Positions 16,055 to 23,979 of a stretch of 32,738 bases of DNA are shown here, in pieces (within the stretch, counting starts at the first letter, position 1; the number at the start of each line of letters is the position of its first letter). Source of the DNA: Deltaproteobacteria bacterium. Lineage in GTDB: Bacteria > Desulfobacterota > Binatia > UBA1149 > CAITLU01. The DNA lies in contig JACRCR010000167.1 in assembly GCA_016218925.1 (NCBI GenBank), forward strand, positions 1 to 32,738, in the 5' to 3' direction. A program made the translations under genes and the position numbers. The notes under the pieces were generated by a model. That model saw nothing but the letters and a program-made list of their open reading frames with translations, had not been told where the DNA came from and searched no databases.

Positions 16055-17290
16055 CTACTGCGGCGGCCGTCTGCGGGTGCGCAGCAGATCGGCGGCGATC
16101 TTATCGAAGCGTGCAGCCAGGCGGTCCCACGTATGGGCGCGCGCCACCTGCCTGGCGCGGCGCGTGAGGCGCGCCGTCACTTCAGGGTCGGTGCGCAACA
16201 ATTCAATATGCGCGGCAAGCTTGCTCGCGCTTCCTGGCGGGTGCAACAGGGCCGCAACCTTGTGGGGGAAGAGACGCGGCAGGTCTCCGCTCTCACTGGC
16301 CGCGATCGGTACACCGGCGGCGGCGTACTCCCAGATCTTCAGCGGCGAAAAGTAGAACGACGGCAGCGCCGGGTACGGCGCGACGCCTACGTCCATCCTG
16401 GACAGATATCGCGCTACCTCACTCGGGTCGACGCTGCCCACGACGTCGGCGTAGACGTCGAGTCCGTTGACGCGAAGGTAACGTTCGATTTCCTCGCGGA
16501 GCGGCCCGTCGCCGACGATGAGCAGGCGATACGACATGTGAAGGCGGTGCAGTTTTCTGAATGCGCGCAGCAGCACGTCGATTCCGTGCCAGGGCTTGAG
16601 GCTTCCGACGAAGCCGACGACGAAGCGTTCGCGTTCGCCACCCACACCGGTCCGGTCGCGTTTGTCCGGAGCGCCGAGCATCTGCGCCGGCACGCCGCAC
16701 GGCAGCACGCGAACCGCACGGCGCGAAGCGCCGCGGCTGCGCGCGTACTCGATGAGCGCCGGCGAAGTCACGAGCACCCGGTCGGCGTGTTCGAACAGCA
16801 GCCCTTCGATCGCCTCGGCAGTGGCGGCCAGCCCGAGCTCGCGATACTGGCGTTGCTGCTCGACCAGCGGCGCGTTGACTTCGAGCATGTACGGGATGCC
16901 GCGGCGGCGTGCCGTCTCCAGACCCGCGACCGACCACAACGACTGGCGCTCGTAGATGATGTCCGGCGCCGGCGTCATCGCGTCGAGCGCGGCGGTCAGC
17001 GGGTCGTTCAGCAGCAGCGAGTACGATTCGTGGGCGGCGCGCACGCCTTCGTCGTCGGCGTGCGCGGTCTTGGCGATGCGGCTGCGCAACTCCGCGCAAA
17101 GCGGGCCGCTCTGGAGATCGACGACCGGACACGGCAGCACGGCGGGGGCGCCTTCGGCGGCGGCGGCGAGCACCGTGATGTCGATCCCACGCGCGACCAG
17201 TGCGCGCACCATCTCGCGTACGTGCGTGGCGCTTCCGCCGCGCCCGCCCGGCGGCACACCGCGATCGGCGCAAATGTAGGCGATGCGCAT
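16055..17290 (-). CDS. GT4-family glycosyltransferase (third GT4 of operon)
   Basis: ATG 17290 follows TAGGAG, whose TAG is the stop of the sulfatase-like gene, so the SD is embedded in that stop codon. The 411-aa GT-B enzyme starts MRIAYICADRGVPPGGRGGS. The C-terminal nucleotide-sugar half carries VGFVGSLKPWHGIDVLLRAF, RLLIVGDGPLREEIERY and the E-x7-E-like segment YFSPLKIWEYAAAGVPIAAS. It should transfer a sugar from a nucleotide donor to a growing glycan or lipid acceptor at the cytoplasmic face. It is a close paralogue of the GT4 at 22699-23979. As the last gene of the nine-gene operon, it probably adds one sugar of the same product. Confidence 0.9.
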   Translation of the reverse strand: MRIAYICADRGVPPGGRGGSATHVREMVRALVARGIDITVLAAAAEGAPAVLPCPVVDLQSGPLCAELRSRIAKTAHADDEGVRAAHESYSLLLNDPLTAALDAMTPAPDIIYERQSLWSVAGLETARRRGIPYMLEVNAPLVEQQRQYRELGLAATAEAIEGLLFEHADRVLVTSPALIEYARSRGASRRAVRVLPCGVPAQMLGAPDKRDRTGVGGERERFVVGFVGSLKPWHGIDVLLRAFRKLHRLHMSYRLLIVGDGPLREEIERYLRVNGLDVYADVVGSVDPSEVARYLSRMDVGVAPYPALPSFYFSPLKIWEYAAAGVPIAASESGDLPRLFPHKVAALLHPPGSASKLAAHIELLRTDPEVTARLTRRARQVARAHTWDRLAARFDKIAADLLRTRRRPPQ

Positions 17291-17303
17291 CGAGGCAATA
17301 CTC

Positions 17304-19223
17304 CTATTCGACGTATCCGAGTGCGCGCAGCCGCTCGCGCGCGACATCGTCGAGCGCCATCTTGTGTTTGTCCGGCGAGCCGTGCTTGCTCAGTTTCGCG
17401 TGCATGCTGTCGGCGAGCGCGCGAAGACGCGTCAACTCGTGGGGATGCTGACTTGCGACGTTGGTCAATTCGCGCGGATCGCTCGCGTGATCGAACAGTT
17501 CTTCGTCGGCAGCGGCAGGACGGCCGGCTCCGGGCGGAACCGTGGCGCTCGCGGTCTCGGCGTCGAAATGCTTCCACTGCGCGCGAGCGTCCACGAGCAG
17601 AGAGACGCCGCCGAGGTCTACGTTCACGTCGCCGCCGCGCTCGACGCTGAAGCCCGTGACCACGCCTTCGATTTCGATGGTGGGGTCGCCCGGCTGCTCG
17701 ATCTTGGTCGGAACGAAGACGCCGTCCTTAACCCCGCCGTGCACACGTACCATGTCGCCGAGTGAAAGGTCGGAACCGCTCAGGATCTCGGTGGGGTCGG
17801 TCTCGCTCCCGGTGTGCACGCCGTCACCGAGTCGCACGCTCATGCCGAGCATGCCGATGAGCGTACCGGCGGCGCCGAGTTCCGCTACCGGTCCTTGGAG
17901 TTCGATGTCGGTGTCGCCGAGCTCGATCTTCTTGATCGAGTCGGCAACCAGGTGTGTACCGTCGAAGATGCCGTTGGCGCGCACGCGGATGCCGGGGCCG
18001 AGGTCGCGGGGCACGGCGATCGTGGTGGGCGGCGGGTCGTCGAAGCGCCCGTGCGAGCGGACGTACGCGAAGCGTTCGTCGCGCACCGCCATGCTCAGGA
18101 AGTCTCCGTGACGCTCTTCGGAAAGCGCGGCCTGGCGTACCGCGCGGGTCGGGTCGGTGACGGCCGGCAGCAGCGAGACCGACGCGAGCGGCCACGACGG
18201 GTCGAGACCGAGGTAGTCGAGGATCGTGGCGGCGGCGTCGACGGACTGCACGACTCCGGGAACACGATTGCCGCCTCCGTCGCCGCGCGGCATCCGCAGG
18301 ATCAACGGCACCTGAAGCAGTTCGCGGTAGAGACCGTAGCCGTGATCGAGGCGCCCCCGCTCGCCGAAGCCTTCGCCGTGATCGGCGGTGACGACGATCA
18401 TCGTGTCGTCGAACGTGCCGTCGGCTTCGAGCAGAGTCAGCATGCGGCCGATCACCGCGTCGACCGCGCGGATCTCGTTGTGATAGAGCGTCTCGAGCGC
18501 CGCTACGTCCTGCGCGCTGAGGTCGAGCAACCCGCTGTTCACGCGCTTGCGCAGCATCCACCACAGCGGACTCCGCGACGCCCAATGGAGTTCGCGTACG
18601 CGCAGCGCCGCGGCTTCGCCCTTGGGCAGCAGGAATCGATCGGGCGTGTACGGGAAGTGCGGATCGAGGAAGTGGAGATACGCGAACCACGGCACGCCTG
18701 CCGGCCGCGTCTCGCGCCACGAAAGGAATCGATCGGCGATCTCGGGCGGGCTGCCGGCATTCTCGAAATATGTGGCGAAGCCGCGATCGAGCCCGCTGTA
18801 GCGGCGCAGCAGGTGGTCGTTGTGAACGAACGCGCCGGTGACGTAGCCGGCGGCGGCGAGACGCCCGGCCAGCGTCGGCACGCCGCTCGGAAGTACGTCG
18901 ACGCTGGCGCTGTCGGTATCGAGGACGCCGTGCTCGCTCGGATAAAGTCCTGTGAGCAGTGACGGTACCGACGGCTTGGTCCACGAAGCGACGCTGTAGG
19001 CCTGCTCGAAGACGACCGCCCGGCGCGCCAGCGCGTCGAGCGCCGGCGAGGGGCTGGGCGAGGCACCGTAGACTCCGAGCCGATCGGCGCGCAGCGCGTC
19101 GATGCACACGAACAGCACGTTCGGCCGATTGGCCGCGCGTGGCTCCGGCTCGGTGCAGCCGGCGACGGCGAGGACCACCAGCACCACCGCGGCGACGAGC
19201 CCGGTCTTGTCAGTTGAACGCAT
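17304..19223 (-). CDS. Sulfatase-superfamily lipoprotein with Thr nucleophile and inserted DUF5666-like domain
   Basis: The 639-aa protein has a lipobox VAGC (Cys23), so it is periplasmic and lipid-anchored. The alkaline-phosphatase/sulfatase fold is clear: VLFVCIDALRADRLGVYG with metal ligand Asp42, YLHFLDPHFPY near 182, and TADHGEGFGE with Asp281/His282. In the C-x-P-S-R-x-x-L-L-T-G sulfatase signature the nucleophile is Thr82 (WTKPSVPSLLTG), not Cys or Ser. Formylglycine maturation is therefore impossible, and transfer or hydrolysis of a phosphate group is likelier (compare EptA-type Thr enzymes). After SHGRFDD a ~130-residue, beta-rich, DUF5666-like domain is inserted (about 410-550). The usual sulfatase C-terminus then resumes (ELFDHASDPRELTNVAS). 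It starts inside the upstream barrel gene (14-nt overlap). Confidence 0.87.
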   Translation of the reverse strand: MRSTDKTGLVAAVVLVVLAVAGCTEPEPRAANRPNVLFVCIDALRADRLGVYGASPSPSPALDALARRAVVFEQAYSVASWTKPSVPSLLTGLYPSEHGVLDTDSASVDVLPSGVPTLAGRLAAAGYVTGAFVHNDHLLRRYSGLDRGFATYFENAGSPPEIADRFLSWRETRPAGVPWFAYLHFLDPHFPYTPDRFLLPKGEAAALRVRELHWASRSPLWWMLRKRVNSGLLDLSAQDVAALETLYHNEIRAVDAVIGRMLTLLEADGTFDDTMIVVTADHGEGFGERGRLDHGYGLYRELLQVPLILRMPRGDGGGNRVPGVVQSVDAAATILDYLGLDPSWPLASVSLLPAVTDPTRAVRQAALSEERHGDFLSMAVRDERFAYVRSHGRFDDPPPTTIAVPRDLGPGIRVRANGIFDGTHLVADSIKKIELGDTDIELQGPVAELGAAGTLIGMLGMSVRLGDGVHTGSETDPTEILSGSDLSLGDMVRVHGGVKDGVFVPTKIEQPGDPTIEIEGVVTGFSVERGGDVNVDLGGVSLLVDARAQWKHFDAETASATVPPGAGRPAAADEELFDHASDPRELTNVASQHPHELTRLRALADSMHAKLSKHGSPDKHKMALDDVARERLRALGYVE

Positions 19224-20217
19224 AGAAGAACCCCAACCCAGCCTCGTTCACGTTGTAGCTGTGATCGACGCGCGTCGAGTCGACCTCTCGGTAGCGGTAA
19301 CGCAGCACGACCTGCGCTCCGTCCAGCCACGGCACGTCCACGCGCATCGCGGTCTCGATCTCGTCGATGTCGTCGTCTCGTCCGAAGTTGTCGTTCCTAC
19401 CACCGTGGGGAGAGAGCGGCGACTCGACCGTGTAATTGCGCCATCCGCGCTCGTAGCGCAAGGTCAGGCGGATCCTGTCGAACAGCCGGCTGTCGGCGCC
19501 GACCAGCATCCCGATCTCCTCGCGGTCCTGGTCTTCTGTGTCGCTGTCGCGCATCGAGTAGCTGATGCCGGCACGCGGGACGAACCATTCGATCGGGCGA
19601 AAACGAATCCAGGCCTCGCCACCCGGCTCGATTGAATCGCGCGCGCTGTCGGCGCCGCTGTAGTCCGACCACTCGGAATTGATTTCGAGCGCCGCCGTCC
19701 AGCGGTGATCGCGGCCCCACTTGGTGCGAAGCTCGCCGGTGATCTCATGCTCGTCGGCGAATGCGTTGTCGCCGGCGTCGCGGTCGATGCGCAGGCGTTC
19801 GGGGGAGTAACGATAGTCGACGGTGAGGTCGACCGGGCCCCAGTCGTAGCCGGCGTGCGGGGTCAGCTCGACGTAGTCGCGGTCCGAGAATTCGCTGTAG
19901 ATCCGACCTTTGATCGCGCCGCCGAAGTGATGTGGGAGCCATCCTCTTCCGTGCCGCTCGGCATCCGCGTATCCGTGCAGCGTGGTGAAGAACGCATCTT
20001 CGGTCGCGGTCGACGAGCCGCGCACGTTGTCGGTGTAGCCCTCTTCGACCGAGAGTTCACCGGTCAGCTGCATCGGGTGGCGCTTGGCGGCGGCCGGCAC
20101 CGCGTCGAGCAGGCCGAGCACCGTCGCCATCGCCATGATTGCGATGATTGCCGTGGCCAGACGCGCCGATGCGAGTGAACGTGCGCACGTCGCCCGCCTG
20201 AGCATGCGGTCGCTCAC
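19210..20217 (-). CDS. Outer-membrane beta-barrel protein
   Basis: GTG 20217 overlaps the upstream stop (GTGA) and has GAGG 9 nt upstream; ATG 20205, in frame, is the alternative. The 335-aa protein has a long signal peptide (core LATAIIAIMAMATVLGLL, cleavage near VPAAA). The mature part is rich in alternating aromatic/polar strands with Arg/Asp-rich loops, as in DLTVDYRYSPERLR, PRAGISYSMRDSDTED and RIRLTLRYERGWRNY, and it ends FFYAFN, all typical of outer-membrane barrels. It may be an outer-membrane channel or structural partner for the glycan made by the operon (inference from context). I do not recognise a named family. Confidence 0.75.
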   Translation of the reverse strand: MSDRMLRRATCARSLASARLATAIIAIMAMATVLGLLDAVPAAAKRHPMQLTGELSVEEGYTDNVRGSSTATEDAFFTTLHGYADAERHGRGWLPHHFGGAIKGRIYSEFSDRDYVELTPHAGYDWGPVDLTVDYRYSPERLRIDRDAGDNAFADEHEITGELRTKWGRDHRWTAALEINSEWSDYSGADSARDSIEPGGEAWIRFRPIEWFVPRAGISYSMRDSDTEDQDREEIGMLVGADSRLFDRIRLTLRYERGWRNYTVESPLSPHGGRNDNFGRDDDIDEIETAMRVDVPWLDGAQVVLRYRYREVDSTRVDHSYNVNEAGLGFFYAFN

Positions 20218-21428
20218 GCAGACTGGCCTCGTGCGAGCGTGGCGGCGAGGTGTTTTCGCACCCTGCGCGCGATGCGACCCGCGCCGGCGAAATCGATGGA
20301 CTCGGGAAGTGCCGGCTTCCAACCGCGTGCGGCGCGCTCGAGCAGGTCGCGCACCGAGTGCTCGATCGCCTCGGCCGAAAGCGCGCCGGGATGCAGCACG
20401 CTTGCCACCCCGAGCCGCTGCAGCGCGGCTGCGCGCAGCCACTGCTCGAGGCGCGGCGTCGTACGCGGCACCAGCAATGCCGGCTTTCCCGATGCCACGA
20501 CCTCGCAGACGGTATTGTAGCCGGCCATGCTGACGCTCACGGTGGCGACTTCGAGAAAAGCCGGGATGTCGGGGCGGAAGTCGAACACCAGCGCGCGGTC
20601 GCCGAGCGGCAGCAGCCGCGTTCTGATCTCACGTCGCTGCGGCGCCGGCATGTCGGGTCCGAGGAATATTACGGAGTCGATGCCGTCGCGCGCCAGCCGC
20701 GGCGCCGCGCCGGCGTAGGCATCGACCAGCGCGAATCCGTCGCCCCCGCCGCCGCAGCTCACGACCACGCGCGGGCGGTCTTCCAGACGCAATTCCTCGC
20801 GCAGTCGTTCGGCGTCGCCGCGGGCGCTGGCGCGCACCACGTAGCCGCAGTACTGCGCCCGGCGCCGCACGGTCTTCGAAAATTCGTACAGAGCCGGCGG
20901 ATCGAATACCGCGCGCGAACCTGCGATCCAGATCTCGTCGTAGAACTGTTCGAGGACCTCGGGGATGCCCTGCTTCTTCCAGTGGGGCACGATGTTCTCG
21001 GGGGTGTCGAGCACGTCGCGCAGCGTCAGTGCGATGCGCGTGGCCGGCCGGCGCTCGCGAAGGTAGGACAGCGTGGAGAGCAGCTCGCCACCGACACCGC
21101 GAGGTGCGTTGTCGACGACGAACAGGTGAGGGTCGAACGCGCGCACGACCCCGCGCACCAGTTCGCGGCGGATGCGGCGTACGCGCGCGAAGCTGACGCG
21201 AAGGTGGCGCGAGCGATACTCGTCCTGCCCGGACTTCCACACTCCGGGCAGCTTGACGAAATCGACGCCGAGCGGCGGCTCGAACGCGGCCGCGGAGTCG
21301 AGGCCGGTCAGCATCAGAACCGCCACGTCGTCGAGGTGGCGTGCGAGGTACGAAGCGACCGTGAGGCTGCGGCGAAAGTGGCCGAGTCCGAAGGTGTCGT
21401 GCGAATAGAACAGGATGCGGCGTTTCAC
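20214..21428 (-). CDS. MurG-like GT-B glycosyltransferase (COG4671-type)
   Basis: GTG 21428 overlaps the stop of the kinase gene (GTGA). The 404-aa protein starts MKRRILFYSHDTFGLGHFRR; the H-x-x-G-x-G-H pattern is the N-terminal GT-B glycine-rich loop seen in MurG and its relatives. The C-terminal half has VVVSCGGGGDG, LGPDMPAPQRR and SMAGYNTVCEVVASGKPALLVPR, the GT28-type donor-binding segment. It most resembles the predicted glycosyltransferases of COG4671. It should use a nucleotide sugar at the inner face of the inner membrane. Acceptor and sugar are unknown. The gene sits between the APH-fold kinase and the outer-membrane barrel and is coupled to both by 4-nt overlaps. Confidence 0.85.
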   Translation of the reverse strand: MKRRILFYSHDTFGLGHFRRSLTVASYLARHLDDVAVLMLTGLDSAAAFEPPLGVDFVKLPGVWKSGQDEYRSRHLRVSFARVRRIRRELVRGVVRAFDPHLFVVDNAPRGVGGELLSTLSYLRERRPATRIALTLRDVLDTPENIVPHWKKQGIPEVLEQFYDEIWIAGSRAVFDPPALYEFSKTVRRRAQYCGYVVRASARGDAERLREELRLEDRPRVVVSCGGGGDGFALVDAYAGAAPRLARDGIDSVIFLGPDMPAPQRREIRTRLLPLGDRALVFDFRPDIPAFLEVATVSVSMAGYNTVCEVVASGKPALLVPRTTPRLEQWLRAAALQRLGVASVLHPGALSAEAIEHSVRDLLERAARGWKPALPESIDFAGAGRIARRVRKHLAATLARGQSA

Positions 21429-22702
21429 GGGGTCACAGCCTCCTCGAGGAGCGCGGGTGCGAGGTGGCGCCACGGCGGTCGCAGCGCGTAGGTGCAGGCC
21501 AGTCGCACCAGCGCGGCGCGGCGATACCAGCGAGCGAGATCCGAACTCACGTCGGCTCCGGCGGCGCCGGCACGGCTGCGATAGGCTCTCCAGGCTTCAT
21601 CTTCGAGCCGGCGGTGCACGGCCGAACGGTTCCACTGCACGCCGCGCAGGAACAGGTGGGCGAGGAAGTTGCCGGCGTCGAGTTCCCTGTCGCCGCTGCA
21701 CGCGGTGTCGACGTCGAGCAGCCACAGGATCTCGCCGTCCGCCAGGAGTTGCTTGTCGTAGAAGTCGCGATGGGCGAAGCCGGCGCGCGCGTTGCTCGCG
21801 GTGGGCATGCTTTGTGCCAGCAGCGTGTGTGCGCGCCACAGGCGGTCGGCCATGGGCGGCTCGACGCCGGCCATCCACGAGACCCAGTCGTCGACGAGTG
21901 CCAGTTCATCGTCGGCGTCGTGAATACGGTCGGCCGGCGCAGGCGCGTACTGGTGAAGCTCTGCCAGGCCGTCGATCGCGCGCAGGACCAGGCCTTCATC
22001 GCTGTTCCCGGCCATCCGGTCGTAGAGGTTCTCGCCGGAGGCGGCGGCAACGAGGTCGAGCCCCAGGTCGTGGATCGAGCCGAGCGGCGCCGGCACGCGC
22101 AGCAACCCGGCTCGCTTTTCCAGGGCCGCGTGCAGCTCGCCGTGGACGCGCGCGCGGCGTCCGCTTTCACGTTCGACGCTGATCTTGCCGTAAGCCCGTG
22201 CCAGACCCGCGACATCGTACCGCAGCTGACAGCGCATGCCCGGCCGGTAGGCCATCACTTCGCAGCGGTCGAAAGCGTGGCGGCCGCCCGAGACGCCCGC
22301 CACGGTCTCGACGCTGGCACAGTCGGCCAGGCGCGGCAGGCGGTAGTCGTAGGGAAAGAGTTGCACGAGAACGTCCGGTGCCGCCAGCACCGTCGCGCAG
22401 TGGGCGCAGCCGCCTCGGCCGGCGCTGCGCTGGTGGGTCCGCTGTCGCCGCGTCGCTTTGTCGGCCATCGCGCGATCGACGATGCACAACGAGACGATCG
22501 AGGGCGGGTCCGCTTCGCCGCTGCGCGAGGGTTGCTGCTCGTTCTCGATCCGGTAGGCGACGTTGAAATAGCGTCCAGGCTTTACCCAGGCGGTCTCGTA
22601 CGCGAGGCGCGGGCCCGCGCCTTCGAGAACAGTCGGTAGAGCGCGCACCAGCGCCGTGGCCTCTGCAACGTCGAGGATGCGGTGAACCGTGGTGACGTTC
22701 AT
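21425..22702 (-). CDS. APH-fold phosphotransferase
   Basis: The 425-aa protein has the aminoglycoside-phosphotransferase/choline-kinase catalytic core. A Brenner-type motif is HRDFYDKQ at 311-318, with catalytic Asp313. The metal-binding motif LLDVDT has Asp330/Asp332. YGKIS near 171-175 offers the ATP lysine. In the canonical HGDxxxxN motif Gly is Arg312 and the metal-binding Asn is Gln318, so the site is slightly atypical. The N-lobe contains a Cys-bearing insertion (about 90-105). In this setting it is more likely a sugar, lipid or polyol kinase that acts on a glycan intermediate than a resistance enzyme (inference). Its ATG overlaps the upstream GT stop (ATGA) and its TGA overlaps the next start (GTGA). 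Confidence 0.85.
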   Translation of the reverse strand: MNVTTVHRILDVAEATALVRALPTVLEGAGPRLAYETAWVKPGRYFNVAYRIENEQQPSRSGEADPPSIVSLCIVDRAMADKATRRQRTHQRSAGRGGCAHCATVLAAPDVLVQLFPYDYRLPRLADCASVETVAGVSGGRHAFDRCEVMAYRPGMRCQLRYDVAGLARAYGKISVERESGRRARVHGELHAALEKRAGLLRVPAPLGSIHDLGLDLVAAASGENLYDRMAGNSDEGLVLRAIDGLAELHQYAPAPADRIHDADDELALVDDWVSWMAGVEPPMADRLWRAHTLLAQSMPTASNARAGFAHRDFYDKQLLADGEILWLLDVDTACSGDRELDAGNFLAHLFLRGVQWNRSAVHRRLEDEAWRAYRSRAGAAGADVSSDLARWYRRAALVRLACTYALRPPWRHLAPALLEEAVTP

Positions 22703-23979
22703 CGCTGCGTCTTGGCGGCGGCGCGCGCCTGTTCGCGTCGCACTTCGCCGATCATCGTGAGCACTCGCGTGGCGTTGCGCTTCCAGGTGTAGCCGCGCAC
22801 CAGCGCCTGGCGCGCCTGGCGCGCCAGCTTGTCGGCGAGCGCCGGGCGGCGGCGAAGCTCATCGATGGACGCGGCGATCTCGCCGATCGCTCCGGGGCGG
22901 TGCAGCATCGCGGTTCGCCGGTGCGAGAGCAGCTCGGCGATCTGACCCGCGCGGCTGGCCACGATCGGCACCCCGGCGGCCATGTACTCGAAGATCTTGA
23001 TCGGCGAGAAGTAGGTCGGCGCATCGCGCGGATACGGCGCCAGCGCCACATCCATCATCGCCAGGTGCTCGGGTACGCGGTCGTGGTCGGCGGCACCGGT
23101 CATCGTCACCGCGTCGAGAAGCCCGTAGCGGCGCAGCTCTTCCTCGAGTTCGGCGCGCAGCGGACCGTCGCCCACGACCAGCAGGCGGTAGCCGCCGTAG
23201 CCCCGGTGCAGGCGCCGGAACACGCGCGCGAGGTCGCCAAGGCCATGCCATGGCTTGAGGCTTCCGACGAAGCCGATCACGAACTCGCCGCAGGTCTTGC
23301 TCGCTGCCGCCTTGCGCCGAAGTTCGGGCCGGAAACGCGCCGGGTCGGCGGCGTTGGGCACCACGCGCGCGGCCTTCTTCGTCGTTCCGTGAGTGGTGAC
23401 GTACGGGATCAGTATCGACGACGGAACCATCAGCCGGTCGGCGCACGAGAAGATGTAGTGTTCGAGGCTGGCCGCCAGCGCCGGGTTTTCGAGCGAGCGG
23501 TAGCGTTTCTGTTCGTCGCGCAGCGGAGCGTTGACTTCGAGGAGGTAGGGAACGCCGTGGGCGCGTGCGAACCCGGCGGCGGCGAAGCTCCACAGCGAGT
23601 AACGCTCGTATACGGCGTCGATCCGCCACTGCTTGTGCAGGCGCTCGAGGGCGCGCGCGAGGTCCTGGTTGAACAGCACCGCCGCGGCCTCCGTGGCCTG
23701 CGCCGGCGACTGCTCGGCGCCGTGGGCGCGCAGCACCGCTTCGCGCGCGTGGCGCGCCGAGCGGCTTCCGCCGACGTCGGTGATGTCCGCCCCGCACAGC
23801 GTCGCTCCGGCGGTCTCCGCCACGCGCATACCTAGAATGTGCACAGCGGCGCCCCGCTCGCCGAGCGCACGCACCAGTTCGGCCACGTGCAGCGACGCCC
23901 CCTTGTGGCCGCCTATCGGCACGCCACGGTCGGCACACACGTAGGCGATGTGCACGTTCCTGGCGCTCGCCTCGATCAC
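22699..23979 (-). CDS. GT4-family glycosyltransferase (second GT4 of operon)
   Basis: I place the start at GTG 23979, which overlaps the upstream TGA (GTGA) and has GGAG 8 nt before it; GTG 23955 is an alternative. The 426-aa enzyme begins with IAYVCADRGVPIGGHKGAS and has the GT-B C-terminal hallmarks VIGFVGSLKPWHGLGDLARV, LLVVGDGPLRAELEEE and YFSPIKIFEYMAAGVPIVAS. It is strikingly similar along its length to the GT4 at 16055-17290, including YERYSLWSFAAAGFARAHGV versus YERQSLWSVAGLETARRRGI and LEVNAPL in both. The two are thus a duplicated pair inside one operon, presumably adding related sugars. Sugar and linkage cannot be told. Confidence 0.9.
   Translation of the reverse strand: MIEASARNVHIAYVCADRGVPIGGHKGASLHVAELVRALGERGAAVHILGMRVAETAGATLCGADITDVGGSRSARHAREAVLRAHGAEQSPAQATEAAAVLFNQDLARALERLHKQWRIDAVYERYSLWSFAAAGFARAHGVPYLLEVNAPLRDEQKRYRSLENPALAASLEHYIFSCADRLMVPSSILIPYVTTHGTTKKAARVVPNAADPARFRPELRRKAAASKTCGEFVIGFVGSLKPWHGLGDLARVFRRLHRGYGGYRLLVVGDGPLRAELEEELRRYGLLDAVTMTGAADHDRVPEHLAMMDVALAPYPRDAPTYFSPIKIFEYMAAGVPIVASRAGQIAELLSHRRTAMLHRPGAIGEIAASIDELRRRPALADKLARQARQALVRGYTWKRNATRVLTMIGEVRREQARAAAKTQR

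Noticed and set aside
15308..17650. 780-codon plus-strand open frame
   Set aside because: It runs antisense over three real genes (delta-60 protein, GT4 and sulfatase-like) and shows no domain.
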